Assembly (NCBI GenBank): GCA_949298955.1
Contig: CASFYQ010000006.1
Coordinates: forward strand, 1 to 64,000
From: an uncultured Bacteroidales bacterium
GTDB taxonomy: Bacteria > Bacteroidota > Bacteroidia > Bacteroidales > Barnesiellaceae
Reading direction: 5' to 3'
Length of the DNA: 64,000 nucleotides
Both the position numbers and the translations under genes were made by a program. Within the stretch, counting starts at the first letter, position 1. Every line of letters begins with the position of its first letter. Below the pieces are notes generated by a model. That model was not told the origin of the DNA. It worked only from the letters and a program-made list of their open reading frames with translations, and did no database searches. Of this stretch, positions 44,145 through 54,800 are shown piece by piece.

Positions 44145-46187
44145 TTATTTTCTGAAACGGATAATCGAGTGATTGCCGTCAATCGAAATCTTGGCCAGAT
44201 AGATACCCGAGGGTAAGTTGGACAGGTTGGCGGCCGGTTCGGCAGTCTCGGCAACGGCGCTACCCAGCAGATTGTAGATAACGGCAGTTGCGCCTTCGGG
44301 CATATAAAGCGTGTTGTTGCTGAAATAGATAGATTCGGCAGCGACTTCTTCGATGCCGGTAGTCGGCGAGAAGGTTACATTTACCGCAATATCGCTTGTC
44401 CCTACTTGGATAGGATCGGTAATTTCGTTTAGCGGAGTTCCGTCTACCGTGATAGCATCGATTTTGTACGTTTCACCTTGGTTCACGGCATACAGGTTGC
44501 TGTATGTCTTTACCGTAGCAGGCGATTCGGCAAGAGCTACGCCATAGCGTTGCAGTTCATAAGCTGCATTTTCTTCGGCCGGAGTATTGTAAGTAACATT
44601 TACCGTTTCACGGCTGTTGGTCATTTGAACGGCAGTAGCCAAGGGGAAATTCTGGTTGGAGAGTGCTCCATTCTTACGATAGTAGGCATCGATGTCGCCG
44701 GCCAGATTTTCAACCGTCGTTTCGGAAGCCGACTCGGGGCGGTAGTAAGCTACCAGACCGTCGGGGATTTCGTTGAAGCCGTACATCGAGGCTTTGATTT
44801 CCTCGGGAGTAAGCGAGCGGTTCCAGAGCTGAACCTCTTCTACTTTCGAGGCCATTTGGTTGTATTTCGAGTCTCCGATGGCAAAGTCGCAAGCATCGTA
44901 GAGCAGAGCCAAACCACCTTGGCCTACTTCTTGCGAAATAGCCTCTTCACCGTTTTTGTACACTTTGAAGGTGTTGCCGTTGTTGCTGGTTACCAAGGTG
45001 ATGAAGGCAAATTCGCCGGGATAGAATGTGGTTGTTTCCGATACGGCAGGAGCCGTTGCTCCGGGGCAGGCGGTTGAGCTGCCATCCCAGATACGATACC
45101 ATACGGCCAGTTTTCCATCTTGTACGCCTATGCCATACGAGCCTTCGACAGACCATGTAATGCTGTTCTGTACGTGGCCCATGAATACACCGTTGTAGCC
45201 CATCGGTGAAACCCATGCCGAGAAGGTGTAGTTGCGCGGACGTTGGTCGCTCGATACTTGGTCCCGCTCGGTGTTGTGGTCACCCAGCACGGTGTCGCTG
45301 AATCGTATTTGAGCCTCCTCTGCGCCATAGCCGGGTGCGGTCATCAACATGGCCTCGCCCTCGGTAGCCAAGGTCTGAAATTCGGCAGTAAAGGTGGCAG
45401 CGGCGGTTACCGAGTATGTGGATTTGGGATAGATTTCGCCATCTTTTTTTACCGATACCAATTCGTAGCCGCTTTGGGGAGTTGCAGTTATGGTCAAGAT
45501 AGTGCCTTCTGAAATTTCGTCACCCGATGTAATAGCGGTTTCTCCATTCTTTACCGTTAACGTTCCGTTCTCGGGGGTGTTGAAGTTAATGGCATACCGT
45601 GCAATCTCCGATTGTACGGTAATCTTTACGTCGTAGTATGTACCCTCGGAGTATGTGCCATTGTAGGTGGGATTGGCAGAATCGGTTGAGGGAGCATCTC
45701 CAAAGAACATCATACGAAACAGGTAGACGGTACCCTCTTCGGCTGATGCAGGGACAGTGATACTGGGCAAAGTCCCGGAGGGTTGCTTTGTGGTATTGTC
45801 TTCTACGAATACCGTTACGCCATTGTCTGCGTTTTCAAATCCCGCATTTCCTGGATTGCCACAGTATATGAGGCGCGTCATCTCCTTCGTTTCATTTGCA
45901 TCGCTAAACACGGCAAATTTTCCCCACCAAGTATTGATGTTGATGGTAAATTCGACTGTGGCTCCGGGAGCTACCAGCAGTTCCTGGGCAATTTTTCCAA
46001 TAGGAGTTTTGGGGATTGAAATCTTGGTCAGATCTTCCAATGCACCCGATGTGCTGAATGATACAATGTTTCCTACGTTTCCTTCTTTGGGATAGGTAGG
46101 AGCTTCATACCCTTCGAGAGGGTTCTGGGCATTAACTATGGCTCCACCCAGTAGAGTTGCAAGTAATAAGAGATAAAATTTCTTCAT
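44145..46187 (-). CDS. LamG-domain surface protein with T9SS C-terminal domain
   Basis: The 680-residue protein has a signal peptide (MKKFYLLLLATLLGGAIVNA). The first ~190 residues form a beta-rich domain, followed by a repeat-like module at about 190-270 (GTLTVKNGETAI...ITATPQSGYELVSVK). A LamG/concanavalin-like domain lies at about 290-480 (YTFSAWVSPMGYNG...VEEVQLWNRSLTPEEI). The last ~70 residues end GIYLAKISIDGNHSIIRFRK, the pattern of a type IX secretion sorting domain. No glycosidase domain is visible, so it may be a non-catalytic glycan-binding protein of the locus. The start at 46187 matches the signal peptide; 17 upstream codons were rejected. Confidence 0.8.
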   Translation of the reverse strand: MKKFYLLLLATLLGGAIVNAQNPLEGYEAPTYPKEGNVGNIVSFSTSGALEDLTKISIPKTPIGKIAQELLVAPGATVEFTININTWWGKFAVFSDANETKEMTRLIYCGNPGNAGFENADNGVTVFVEDNTTKQPSGTLPSITVPASAEEGTVYLFRMMFFGDAPSTDSANPTYNGTYSEGTYYDVKITVQSEIARYAINFNTPENGTLTVKNGETAITSGDEISEGTILTITATPQSGYELVSVKKDGEIYPKSTYSVTAAATFTAEFQTLATEGEAMLMTAPGYGAEEAQIRFSDTVLGDHNTERDQVSSDQRPRNYTFSAWVSPMGYNGVFMGHVQNSITWSVEGSYGIGVQDGKLAVWYRIWDGSSTACPGATAPAVSETTTFYPGEFAFITLVTSNNGNTFKVYKNGEEAISQEVGQGGLALLYDACDFAIGDSKYNQMASKVEEVQLWNRSLTPEEIKASMYGFNEIPDGLVAYYRPESASETTVENLAGDIDAYYRKNGALSNQNFPLATAVQMTNSRETVNVTYNTPAEENAAYELQRYGVALAESPATVKTYSNLYAVNQGETYKIDAITVDGTPLNEITDPIQVGTSDIAVNVTFSPTTGIEEVAAESIYFSNNTLYMPEGATAVIYNLLGSAVAETAEPAANLSNLPSGIYLAKISIDGNHSIIRFRK

Positions 46188-46225
46188 AAGATATTGATAA
46201 TTAAATGAAAATGATTTATGGAATG

Positions 46226-46258
46226 AAATCCACCGCACGAATTTCGTGCGGTGGATTT
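46226..46258 (-). terminator. Hairpin after the GH85 gene
   Basis: The arms AAATCCACCGCACGA and TCGTGCGGTGGATTT are perfect 15-base complements with a 3-base loop, located 19 bases after the GH85 stop on the minus strand. Confidence 0.8.
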
Positions 46259-46277
46259 GAAGTTTACATTTATCCGA

Positions 46278-49200
46278 TTACTCGGCTACCACTTTGAACG
46301 TTTTCACGCGTTTGTTGTCTTTCGAAACCACTACGTAGTAAACACCTTTTTCGCCATTGACGGTGAGCGTGCAGATTTCACCGGCCATAGCCTCGTGTTT
46401 GCGGGTAGTTACCAGACGGCCTTGTGCATCGAATATGTCGATTACATAGTTGCCGGTGGCAGCAAATTGCAGGTTCACATTGTCGATGAAGGGGTTGGGA
46501 TATACGGTGAGGTTGTTCACCAGATTATCCTCAACGGCATCGGGCAGAACCACCACGATGTATTCGTCTTTGGTCATCACGTCCTCACCCCAGCCATTAG
46601 CCAGTGTAAGCGTTACGCTGTATTTGCCGTCCTTGTTGAAAGTAACCGTAGCCTCGTCGCCGTCGTTGCTTACCTGGGCATCGGGCACGGTAAAGGTCGA
46701 TGTGGTGGTGATGGGCAGTGTACCCGACATGGCGGGGTTACCCTCTACGTTGATGTTGGCCGGCATGAGATTCTCTTCGTTGAGCGAAGTGTTTTCACCA
46801 CCGGCACCTCTGACTTCAACATAGGCTGCCTTGTTGGTCGTCGAGAGCAAACCTTTGTTTTCAAAGGTCTTGTCGGCCTCGTTGTAGTTGTCGCTTTCGA
46901 ACGTCCAGTAACCTTTCAGTTCGGCCGGGATCGTCTTGCCGTCGTAACCCTTCATGGCTTCTACCACTTCTTCTTCGTTCAGAGCTTTGTGCCAAACCTG
47001 TACATCGTCGATGACTCCGGTGAATCCCGATTTGTACACGCGCGAACCGCCGATGTAGATAGGACAGTCGCCACCGATGTAGGAGTTTTTCGTAGCGTTG
47101 TCATCGGCTATTTTCTTACCGTTGAAATAGATGGCTTGAGCGTGTCCGTCGAACGTGATGAGGATGTGCGTCCATTGACCTTCGGTCAGGCCGTAAGACT
47201 CACCACCGAACAGGAGTCTGTCGGTGCAGCAGTTCAAGTTGGGAATCTCGTGCTTGTTGTTGTTGCCGTTGAACGAGTTTTTGGCTTCGTTGTTGTACAT
47301 CGTGTACGATACGATGTTGTTCCCCAAAATCTTTTTGCCTTGTCCGTTGTATGTCTCGGGCCAGATGTCTACCCAGATAGCGCCCCAGTTGTTGTTGGGC
47401 CAGCCGATATCCATGTTGCGTTGGTTGATGAGGCCGATACCATATTTGGCATGAGAGAATTTTTCGGGTTTGATCCACATACCTATCGAGTAGGTGTTTT
47501 GTGTGTTGGGCAAGAACTCGGCCGGGATACGGAACATGTAGGGGTCTTCTACCTGCAAGCCGCGCGATACGGTACCTTCGCCTTTCTTACCGGTATAGCT
47601 CAGGGTGACGGGCTCGCCGTTGTCGGTCAGCGTGATGTTGGTCTCCGAAGCGGTGAAATCTTCGATCGAGGGGATAGCACCCGTGCTCTCGGGCGAGATT
47701 TGTACATAGCCGCGGTACATGAGCTCGGTCAAATCGCCCTTGGTAACCTTTACGTCGTAGTAGCCCTCTTCTTCGAGCGAGGTCGTGAACGAACGTCCTC
47801 CATCTTGGAATGCGACAGCGTTACCGCCGGTAACTGCGTTGTAAATCTCCCAAGTCATGGGTTCTTCCTGGTTGGGGTCGATGAGCGAGAGGGTGAACTC
47901 TTCGCCGGCTTTGATTACCGGTTTGTCGCATTGGATACCGTCGACCAGGGTCAGAGGGGTAGTCAGGTAGCTGGTCCAGGTGATTTCGCTCTTGGTCTTT
48001 CCATCGGGAGCTACGGCACATACACCCACGCGGTAGTCGGTTACCTCGTTGTTGGTCGATACGGGAGCGCCCACTACATAGTGAGCCCACGACGAGGTGG
48101 TACCGCAGAGGATAGGTTCTTCGCCTTCGGCCTGTACATATACCTCGAAATACCAGGTGTCTACGTCTTCGTTATAGACGGGGATAGAGGGATCGGCATC
48201 GTTTTTGGGCGATTCGCAGTCCCAGCTGAACTTGAAGTCGAGGGCGTTGTAGGTACGTTTCTTCAAGATGTTTTCTTCGTCGGTGGTGATTTTCGGTTGA
48301 ACCGGAGTGAATGTTTCGGTCGGGATAATCGCCATTTCGCCGATGAGGATTTCGTAAGTAGACGGTGTATTCTCAAATTTGAGACCGATGAGAGCTACGT
48401 TGCCGTTCATGCCGATTTCGGAAGCTTTGGCCGAGATGGTGGTCCATTCGCCTTCCTTGGCACCGGTGATGTCGCAAGTGTGCAACGTGTTTTCGCTGCC
48501 TACGAACGACCAGAAGAGCTTCATGTGGGTATCGGTACCGTTTTTCAGTTTGATGGTCATCGAAACGGCATCGTCTTCCGATACGTTGAAGTTGGTCTTG
48601 AACAGGCGAACGTTCGATACGGTCGTGGCACCGTTGAATTTCAGGGCCGAACCTCCATACCAGGCATCGTCGAAAGTAAAGCCGCCCTCGATACCGTCTT
48701 CGGGTACGTTCTTGTTGTCGTCGGTAATCCACCAGCGCCAGGTAGGCAGATAGTCTTGTACACCTACGTTGAACCATTTGTTGGGGAAAGTCACTTCACC
48801 TTTTTCGTAGAACGATTTACCGTTACCCAGGCAGAAGCGGGTTACGAAGGGGAGCTCTTGCAGCACGCTTCGTGCCGGCAAAAATTCGGCGATACCGTGG
48901 AATCGCTCCATGGCAGCTTCGCTCGAGCTGGTAATGCCGTTGGCTACGGCCGGACGTTTGGCCGGGTTGCGGTAACCGCCCGAGAATACCTGCTCTTGTT
49001 TTTCGAGGTAGCAGGCTTGTACGGCTTCGTCGCCCGAACCGAACTCCGACGAGTTCTGGTAAATCATGTTGGTGGTGTGGTTACCCCAGAAAGCGATAGA
49101 CATTTTGGTGTTTTTCAGCGTCGTCCACGAGCCACGGCCCAGCCAGTTGCCCTGAATGTCATAACCGGCATAGAGGGTATAGGGGTTGGCTCCGATCTCT

Positions 49201-50063
49201 TCGGCAACCGATACCGACTGGCTGGCATAGCCGCTCCAGCTGTAATTGAGCATATACATATCGACCACTTGCTTGCCGTTTTTCCACAACCAGTCCGATT
49301 TGGATTTGTTGAAATCCGAGCCGAGGTTCATATAACCGTCGTTGGTGTTGGTTCCATACCAGTATACGTGGAACTGCCAGTCAATCGACTCGGCATACTC
49401 GCGGCATTGCGAGAAGAAATCTTGCAGGTCCGAAGCATTGGGCACGGTACCCTCGGGGTTGATACCTACACCGTCGAGACCGTAGTAGCGCAGGAATTTC
49501 ACGAATTTTTCAACCCATTTGAATTGTCCGCCGTCTTTCTCGACGAGCATATTCACACTATTGTTCGACTCGGTGTTGTCACCACCCCAAGAGTCGAAGA
49601 ACACGAGACCGCCACTGTTGGCCACACCGTTGCGGTGGGTTACGTCGCTGTATGCTCCCGGCACGCGTACCCAGGGCAACGACCAGCCGCCTTGCGAGTC
49701 TACATAGGACCACATGCTGAAGTTATCGCCGTCGAACACATAGCGGGGCAGCGATTGCCAGTAGGTATCGGAGATACCCATGGGAGTCCACATACAGAAT
49801 TTGCGATCCTGGGTCATGGTGGGATCTACCTGTGTGGCAGTGTTTACAAAGCGCTCTTTCATGGGAACGCGCGCGATGTAGAAATTCTCGTCTTCCGAGA
49901 GGGGAGTACCCGGTTCCCATTCTCTGAAATATTCGGAGAACGGTTTGGATTTTCCGTCATCGAAAGGCATCACGTAAGAATCGTGTGTCGGCACGTTTTG
50001 GGCATAGCTTCCCACCACGGCGGCACAAGCGAACACGGAAAGTAGTAATTTCGGTGCTTTCAT
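46278..50063 (-). CDS. GH85 endo-beta-N-acetylglucosaminidase with LamG and T9SS sorting domains
   Basis: The 1261-residue protein has a signal peptide ending GSYAQ. The GH85 catalytic domain spans about residues 30-420, with GGLVFFDSWGGDN and the catalytic N-x-E in DGVGINPEG near residue 201. Further beta domains follow, then a LamG-like domain at about 850-1080 (YSIGMWIKPEKF...VIDDVQVWHKALNEEEV). A PKD-like segment ends near 1175, and the last ~75 residues form a T9SS type A sorting domain (LTVYPNPFIDNVNLQF...VKTFKVVAE). GH85 cuts between the two core GlcNAc residues of N-glycans. The sorting domain predicts a cell-surface enzyme delivered by type IX secretion. It follows susD directly. Confidence 0.94.
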   Translation of the reverse strand: MKAPKLLLSVFACAAVVGSYAQNVPTHDSYVMPFDDGKSKPFSEYFREWEPGTPLSEDENFYIARVPMKERFVNTATQVDPTMTQDRKFCMWTPMGISDTYWQSLPRYVFDGDNFSMWSYVDSQGGWSLPWVRVPGAYSDVTHRNGVANSGGLVFFDSWGGDNTESNNSVNMLVEKDGGQFKWVEKFVKFLRYYGLDGVGINPEGTVPNASDLQDFFSQCREYAESIDWQFHVYWYGTNTNDGYMNLGSDFNKSKSDWLWKNGKQVVDMYMLNYSWSGYASQSVSVAEEIGANPYTLYAGYDIQGNWLGRGSWTTLKNTKMSIAFWGNHTTNMIYQNSSEFGSGDEAVQACYLEKQEQVFSGGYRNPAKRPAVANGITSSSEAAMERFHGIAEFLPARSVLQELPFVTRFCLGNGKSFYEKGEVTFPNKWFNVGVQDYLPTWRWWITDDNKNVPEDGIEGGFTFDDAWYGGSALKFNGATTVSNVRLFKTNFNVSEDDAVSMTIKLKNGTDTHMKLFWSFVGSENTLHTCDITGAKEGEWTTISAKASEIGMNGNVALIGLKFENTPSTYEILIGEMAIIPTETFTPVQPKITTDEENILKKRTYNALDFKFSWDCESPKNDADPSIPVYNEDVDTWYFEVYVQAEGEEPILCGTTSSWAHYVVGAPVSTNNEVTDYRVGVCAVAPDGKTKSEITWTSYLTTPLTLVDGIQCDKPVIKAGEEFTLSLIDPNQEEPMTWEIYNAVTGGNAVAFQDGGRSFTTSLEEEGYYDVKVTKGDLTELMYRGYVQISPESTGAIPSIEDFTASETNITLTDNGEPVTLSYTGKKGEGTVSRGLQVEDPYMFRIPAEFLPNTQNTYSIGMWIKPEKFSHAKYGIGLINQRNMDIGWPNNNWGAIWVDIWPETYNGQGKKILGNNIVSYTMYNNEAKNSFNGNNNKHEIPNLNCCTDRLLFGGESYGLTEGQWTHILITFDGHAQAIYFNGKKIADDNATKNSYIGGDCPIYIGGSRVYKSGFTGVIDDVQVWHKALNEEEVVEAMKGYDGKTIPAELKGYWTFESDNYNEADKTFENKGLLSTTNKAAYVEVRGAGGENTSLNEENLMPANINVEGNPAMSGTLPITTTSTFTVPDAQVSNDGDEATVTFNKDGKYSVTLTLANGWGEDVMTKDEYIVVVLPDAVEDNLVNNLTVYPNPFIDNVNLQFAATGNYVIDIFDAQGRLVTTRKHEAMAGEICTLTVNGEKGVYYVVVSKDNKRVKTFKVVAE

Positions 50064-50124
50064 GTTTTTGGTTTTTTAGTTAAATAATAGAATCTCAAAA
50101 AGTTGTTTTATTTGTGGTAGAATA

Positions 50125-50158
50125 GGAGAGACCGCAGCCGGTGAGCCGCAGCCTCTCC
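50125..50158 (-). terminator. Possible hairpin between susD and GH85
   Basis: GGAGAG and CTCTCC form outer arms, and CGG/CCG an inner stem, just after the susD stop. The stem is imperfect, so it may act as an attenuator or mRNA stabiliser. Confidence 0.45.
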
Positions 50159-50169
50159 GTTGTTACAGA

Positions 50170-51870
50170 TTAGTTCCCGATAGCCTCGGTTTCCCAGCGG
50201 CGGTTGTCGCCCAGTCCGGCGGGGTCTTCAACGTCCCACCACAGGTAGGTACGCATCAGGTTGCCTCCGCCCAGAGCCTCGATACCCGATGTGTTGACAT
50301 CTTGGGCAGCGGCGGCGTCGGTCATGTTCCAGGGGATACGGCGAATCATACGGCCGTTGCCGAGCGAGCCGTCACCGATGTCGTTGACGGGGAAGATGCG
50401 GGGATAGCCCGTGCGGCGCAGGTCGTTCCAGGCTTCGAGACCCATGGGGAACTGGGCCAGCCATTTCTGGGTGATGATTTTTTCGAGCTTCGTCTTGTTG
50501 TCGTCGCTGTTGTTGAGTTTCACACCCACGGTTATCAGACCGGCCTTGTTGTTGCGCTCGTTGTGCGGGTCGACATAGTCGATTGAGGTATCGGCCGATT
50601 CGAGGTTCCAATAGTCTTTGAACTCCTGGTCGGTCTGTGCAATGCTATAGTCGCTGAACATGGCGGCTACACCTCTCAGATAGCTCGTCGAGAGCGAACC
50701 TCCGATGTTCCAGCGCAGAGCGGCTTCGGCTTGGAGGAAATAACGCTCGGAGAGCTTGAAGATGGCCAGCGGGAAGTTGGCGAATGCACTCGATACGCCC
50801 GAGTATTTGGTGTATTGGTTGTTGTCGTCGCGCGGAGTAAGCTGTATACCGGCCGGCACACCCACGATATCGCTACCTGTGGCCATGGTCACTTCGCCAT
50901 TTTCGTTGCGGATATCGCCGCTGTTCTTGTCGAAAATCTTGTCCATGAAGGGGACTTTGAGCCGCTTCATGATGTTTTCGCACGAGGCGTTTACACGGGT
51001 GTCGTTCCACAAAATCGAGATGAAGGCCAGCGGGTGGTTGGTACCGTTGATGGCCATCGTATTGTATTCGATGTTCTTCTCGATGAGACCGTCGTTGATA
51101 GCGGCTTCGGCTTCGGCTTTGGCCCGGTCGGGGTCGACGTTGCTCATGCGCATGGCCATACGCAGACGGATTGTGTTGGAGAATTGACGCCAGGTTTCTA
51201 CGCTACCGCATATCTTGTCGTATTGAGCCAGAATCGCATTGATGGAATCCTGATGCTCCTTCGGGGTGTTGTTGAAATCTTTCAGAATTTGACCGGCATC
51301 TTTGAGGTTGACAAAGAGCGAGTCGTAAATCTGATCCATGGGCTCGTAGGTTACGGGCGGCTCCTGTACGTCGTTCTTGTAGTCGGTCCAGGGGAAGGGG
51401 CCGTAGATGTCGGAGAGCTCGAGAGCCGAGAAACAGTACATGATGTTACACATGGCTCCGATTTCTTTCAGATTGAGCTGTGAGGCCGACCGCATAACGG
51501 GCAGAGCGGCTTGGGCTACCAGGAAGAAGCTGGCTTTGGGGCCGTCGCAATAATCGGCAAAATAGCGGTAGGTCGAGGGCAGGTTACCGCTGAAATTCTG
51601 GGTACCGGCCATGTAACCGGCATAGTTGTCGATGTGGATATTGAACTGCACTTGATAGATGTGAGCTCCGTTTGCGGCACCCACGTCGTGCATTTTCTCC
51701 TGGGCCGTCAGGAACATACCGGCGGCTTGTTCGTAGGTCTCGGCAGTGGAGAGGTCGCCCGAACCCACTTCGATATTCGAGTTGAGGTCGTCGAGCAGAG
51801 GGTCGCCGCAACCTGTCATGATGAGGGCAGCGGCCAAAGCAAATACGGTTGAATATACTGTTTTTTTCAT
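50170..51870 (-). CDS. SusD/RagB-family glycan-binding lipoprotein
   Basis: The 566-residue protein has a lipoprotein signal ending MTGCGD. The SusD fold follows: ALELSDIYGPFPWTDYK in the SusD-like region, FPLAIFKLSERYFLQAEAALR near residue 380, and KLEKIITQKWLAQFPMGLEAWNDLRRTGYPR in the RagB C-terminal region. I prefer the ATG at 51870, which follows an AAAGG ribosome-site-like sequence, to the ATG five codons earlier. It is the lid of the SusCD import pair and should bind N-glycan oligosaccharides. Confidence 0.94.
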   Translation of the reverse strand: MKKTVYSTVFALAAALIMTGCGDPLLDDLNSNIEVGSGDLSTAETYEQAAGMFLTAQEKMHDVGAANGAHIYQVQFNIHIDNYAGYMAGTQNFSGNLPSTYRYFADYCDGPKASFFLVAQAALPVMRSASQLNLKEIGAMCNIMYCFSALELSDIYGPFPWTDYKNDVQEPPVTYEPMDQIYDSLFVNLKDAGQILKDFNNTPKEHQDSINAILAQYDKICGSVETWRQFSNTIRLRMAMRMSNVDPDRAKAEAEAAINDGLIEKNIEYNTMAINGTNHPLAFISILWNDTRVNASCENIMKRLKVPFMDKIFDKNSGDIRNENGEVTMATGSDIVGVPAGIQLTPRDDNNQYTKYSGVSSAFANFPLAIFKLSERYFLQAEAALRWNIGGSLSTSYLRGVAAMFSDYSIAQTDQEFKDYWNLESADTSIDYVDPHNERNNKAGLITVGVKLNNSDDNKTKLEKIITQKWLAQFPMGLEAWNDLRRTGYPRIFPVNDIGDGSLGNGRMIRRIPWNMTDAAAAQDVNTSGIEALGGGNLMRTYLWWDVEDPAGLGDNRRWETEAIGN

Positions 51871-51884
51871 GATGTTACCTTTCA

Positions 51885-54800
51885 TTAGAATGATGCTTTA
51901 AGTGAGATACCGAATGAGCGGGTCGTCGGCATGCTGAAAATATCGACGTTACCCAGGGCATTTTGTGTACTCAACGACGTATCGGGGTCGATGGGAGCGT
52001 CGAGGTAGAGGAAGAAGAGGTTACGGGCGTTGGCCGAAACCGTGAGGTTCTTGCTCGGGCCGAAGAGGTTGCGGAACGTATAGGCCAGCGAGATTTCGCG
52101 CAGACGGAAATTGGTGGCGTCGTATACATAGTTGCGACCTACGGGCGAACCGCCGCCGATGGTCTGGTAGTATTGGTCTACGGGTACCAGCTGGTCGGTG
52201 CCGGGGATATACATGGCGGGCTTGGTTACAGCGCCGTCGGCCGAGGTCCAGTAGAGGTTGTTGGCTACGGCATAGTCGCGGGCGTCGGCCGTGCGTTGCG
52301 AGGTACCGAAATAGTCGAGGTAAGCCTCGGTGAAGGAGATGACTTTACCGCCCACTTTACCGTCGATGAGGAAATAGAACGAGAAATCCTTGTAGTTGAA
52401 GGTGTTGGCCCAACCCAGGGTGTGCTTGGCATTCATGTTGCCCAGGTATTCGGTAGCCTGTCCGTTGAGTTTGAACGGAGCACCCGTGTTCGGGTCGATT
52501 ACGATTTCGCCCGTTATATCGTCGCGCATGAAATCTACGGCATAGAGGTCGCCATAGGAGCCGCCTTCTTCGAATTTGATTTTCAGACCGCTGAGGTTAC
52601 CCATGTCGATTTCGTGGATATATTTCTGTCCGTTCTGTTTGCGGGCTACGGTGAGAATCTTGTTGTCGTTGTAGGCGTAGTTGAAATTGGTAATCCAGCT
52701 GAAATCGTTGTTGGGGGCAAAGATATACGATGCTGTCAACTCGATACCTTGGTTGCGCACTTTACCACCGTTGATGTAGATTTCTTTACCGGCGGCGCCT
52801 TCGTATTTCATGAACTGGTTTTTCATGATGGCGTTGTAGTAGGTGGCTTGCAAGGAGATGGAGCGGTCGAGGAGGCTGATGTCGAATCCGGCCTCGAACG
52901 ACTGGGTCGTCTCGGGTTTGGGATCCTTGAAATTGATGATGGCACTGCTGATGTATGCACCGGTGGCCGGGTTGCGCGAAGCCGAAGCCAGGAACAGGTT
53001 GTTGGGAATCGAGTTACCTACCTCGGAGTAGGAGGCGCGGAGTTTCAATTCGTTGATTTGCTCGGGCAAGGTGAGCAGCTTGTTCATTTGTGCCGAGGCA
53101 CCGGCCGAATAGTAGGCAAAGTGGGGATCCATGTCGCGGAACTGCGTGAAGGCGCGGTACCAGTCGTCGCGGTAGCTACCCTCGATGGTTACCTTGTCTT
53201 GCCAGGTTACCTGAGCGGTGGCGAAGATGGCGCGTTCCCAGTTTTTGGTGGTGAGGCCACCGTAGTTCTCGCTGCTGTTGAGATAGATGTCGGAGAGCAC
53301 GAACTGGTTGCACGAGAGGTCTTCGGTATAGGGGGCACCCGACTTGGCGATGGGCGTAATCATCCATTGGTCATACGACGAGTTCATCATGCTACCGCCG
53401 GCATTGACACCGATGGTGAAATCTTGTATCTGCTTGTTGTAGCTCAACATGAAATCGCCGTAGAAATCGCTCGATTTGGTGTGGTCGAGAATGAGGCGAC
53501 CGCGGTCGATCATCTCGGCGTTACCCCAAGTCGTGGCATATTGACGGTTCTCGTCGTTGCGCTCGTTGTAGTCGTATTTGATACGGGCTTGCAGGTTGAG
53601 GTCGGGGATAATCTGCCAGTTGGCGGTGATGCTGCCGAAGGTGCGGTTGATAACCTCTTCGCTGGTCATGCGGTTGATCAGCCACCAGGGGTTGTTGAGG
53701 TTGATGGCGTCGCTGTACCACACTTGCTTGCCGTAGGTGGCGTCGGAGAGGGTCGAGGTTTTTCCCGATTGGATAACCGAGATGGGCAGACCGTCGGATC
53801 CGGTTTGCGATACGATGTAGCTGTAAGCATTGGATTGCCAGGTAGCACTGGGATCGTAGTAGTTCTTGCGATACCAGTTCATATCGAGGTTACGCGGCGA
53901 GGTGTAGAGTTGGTAGATGGGGTTGAAGAAGGTACCGCCGGAGGGACGGTTTTTGGTCTTCTGGTTGATGTAGTTGGCCGAGATGTCGATTTTGAGTTTG
54001 TCCTTGAAGAACGAGAAGCTCTGACGCAAGGAGACATTGTGACGCTCGAACTTGTTGGTCTCGACGATACCGTTGGCCGTTGTATTTCCGTAGGAGAAAT
54101 AGGTTTGTGCTACTTTCGTACCGCCGCTCAGCGAAATCGAGTTGTTGAAATTGGTACCCAGCTGATAGAAATCGCTGATGTTGTAGGCGTTGCGGGTGAG
54201 GTGATAGGGCGAGTAGGCGGTATCGTAATACTCGTTGCCGAGGGTGTTCATGCGTTGTCCCCAGCTGTTGGAGTTCATCGAGAATCCGTTTTCGGCCGAG
54301 CCCGACATTTGTGCGCCGTACACGCTTTGTATTTTGGGCAATTTGAGCGGGGTTTCGAAGGTGGTGCTGCTCGACACGTCGATGCGGATTTGACCCTCTT
54401 TACCTTTCTTGGTGGTAATCATAAGTACACCGTTCGAAGCGGCACTACCGTACAGGGCAGCCGAGTTGGCGCCTTTCAGCACGGTAATCGACTCGATGTC
54501 GTCGGGGTTGAGTTGCGAGAGAGCGTCGCTACCCTCTTTCGAACCGTCGACCATCATGGTGGCACCGCCGCCGTCCATATCCATCTGTCCGGCTACATTG
54601 TTTTGCATGGGCACACCGTCGATAACGATAAGGGGCGAGTTGTTACCCAGCATGGAGGCGTTACCACGCAACAGGATTTTCGAGGCACCGCCGGCACCAC
54701 CCGAGTTGGGCGTGATGACCAAACCGGCGCTCTTGCCTTGCAGCGAGTTGATGAGGTTGGCCTCTTTGGCACGGGTCAGCTCGTCGCCGCCTACGGTTTG

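Noticed and set aside
46251-50045. Very long open frame opposite the GH85 gene
   Set aside because: It is antisense to a clear GH85 enzyme, has no recognisable domains and low-complexity Val/Gly/Phe composition caused by codon bias of the true strand.
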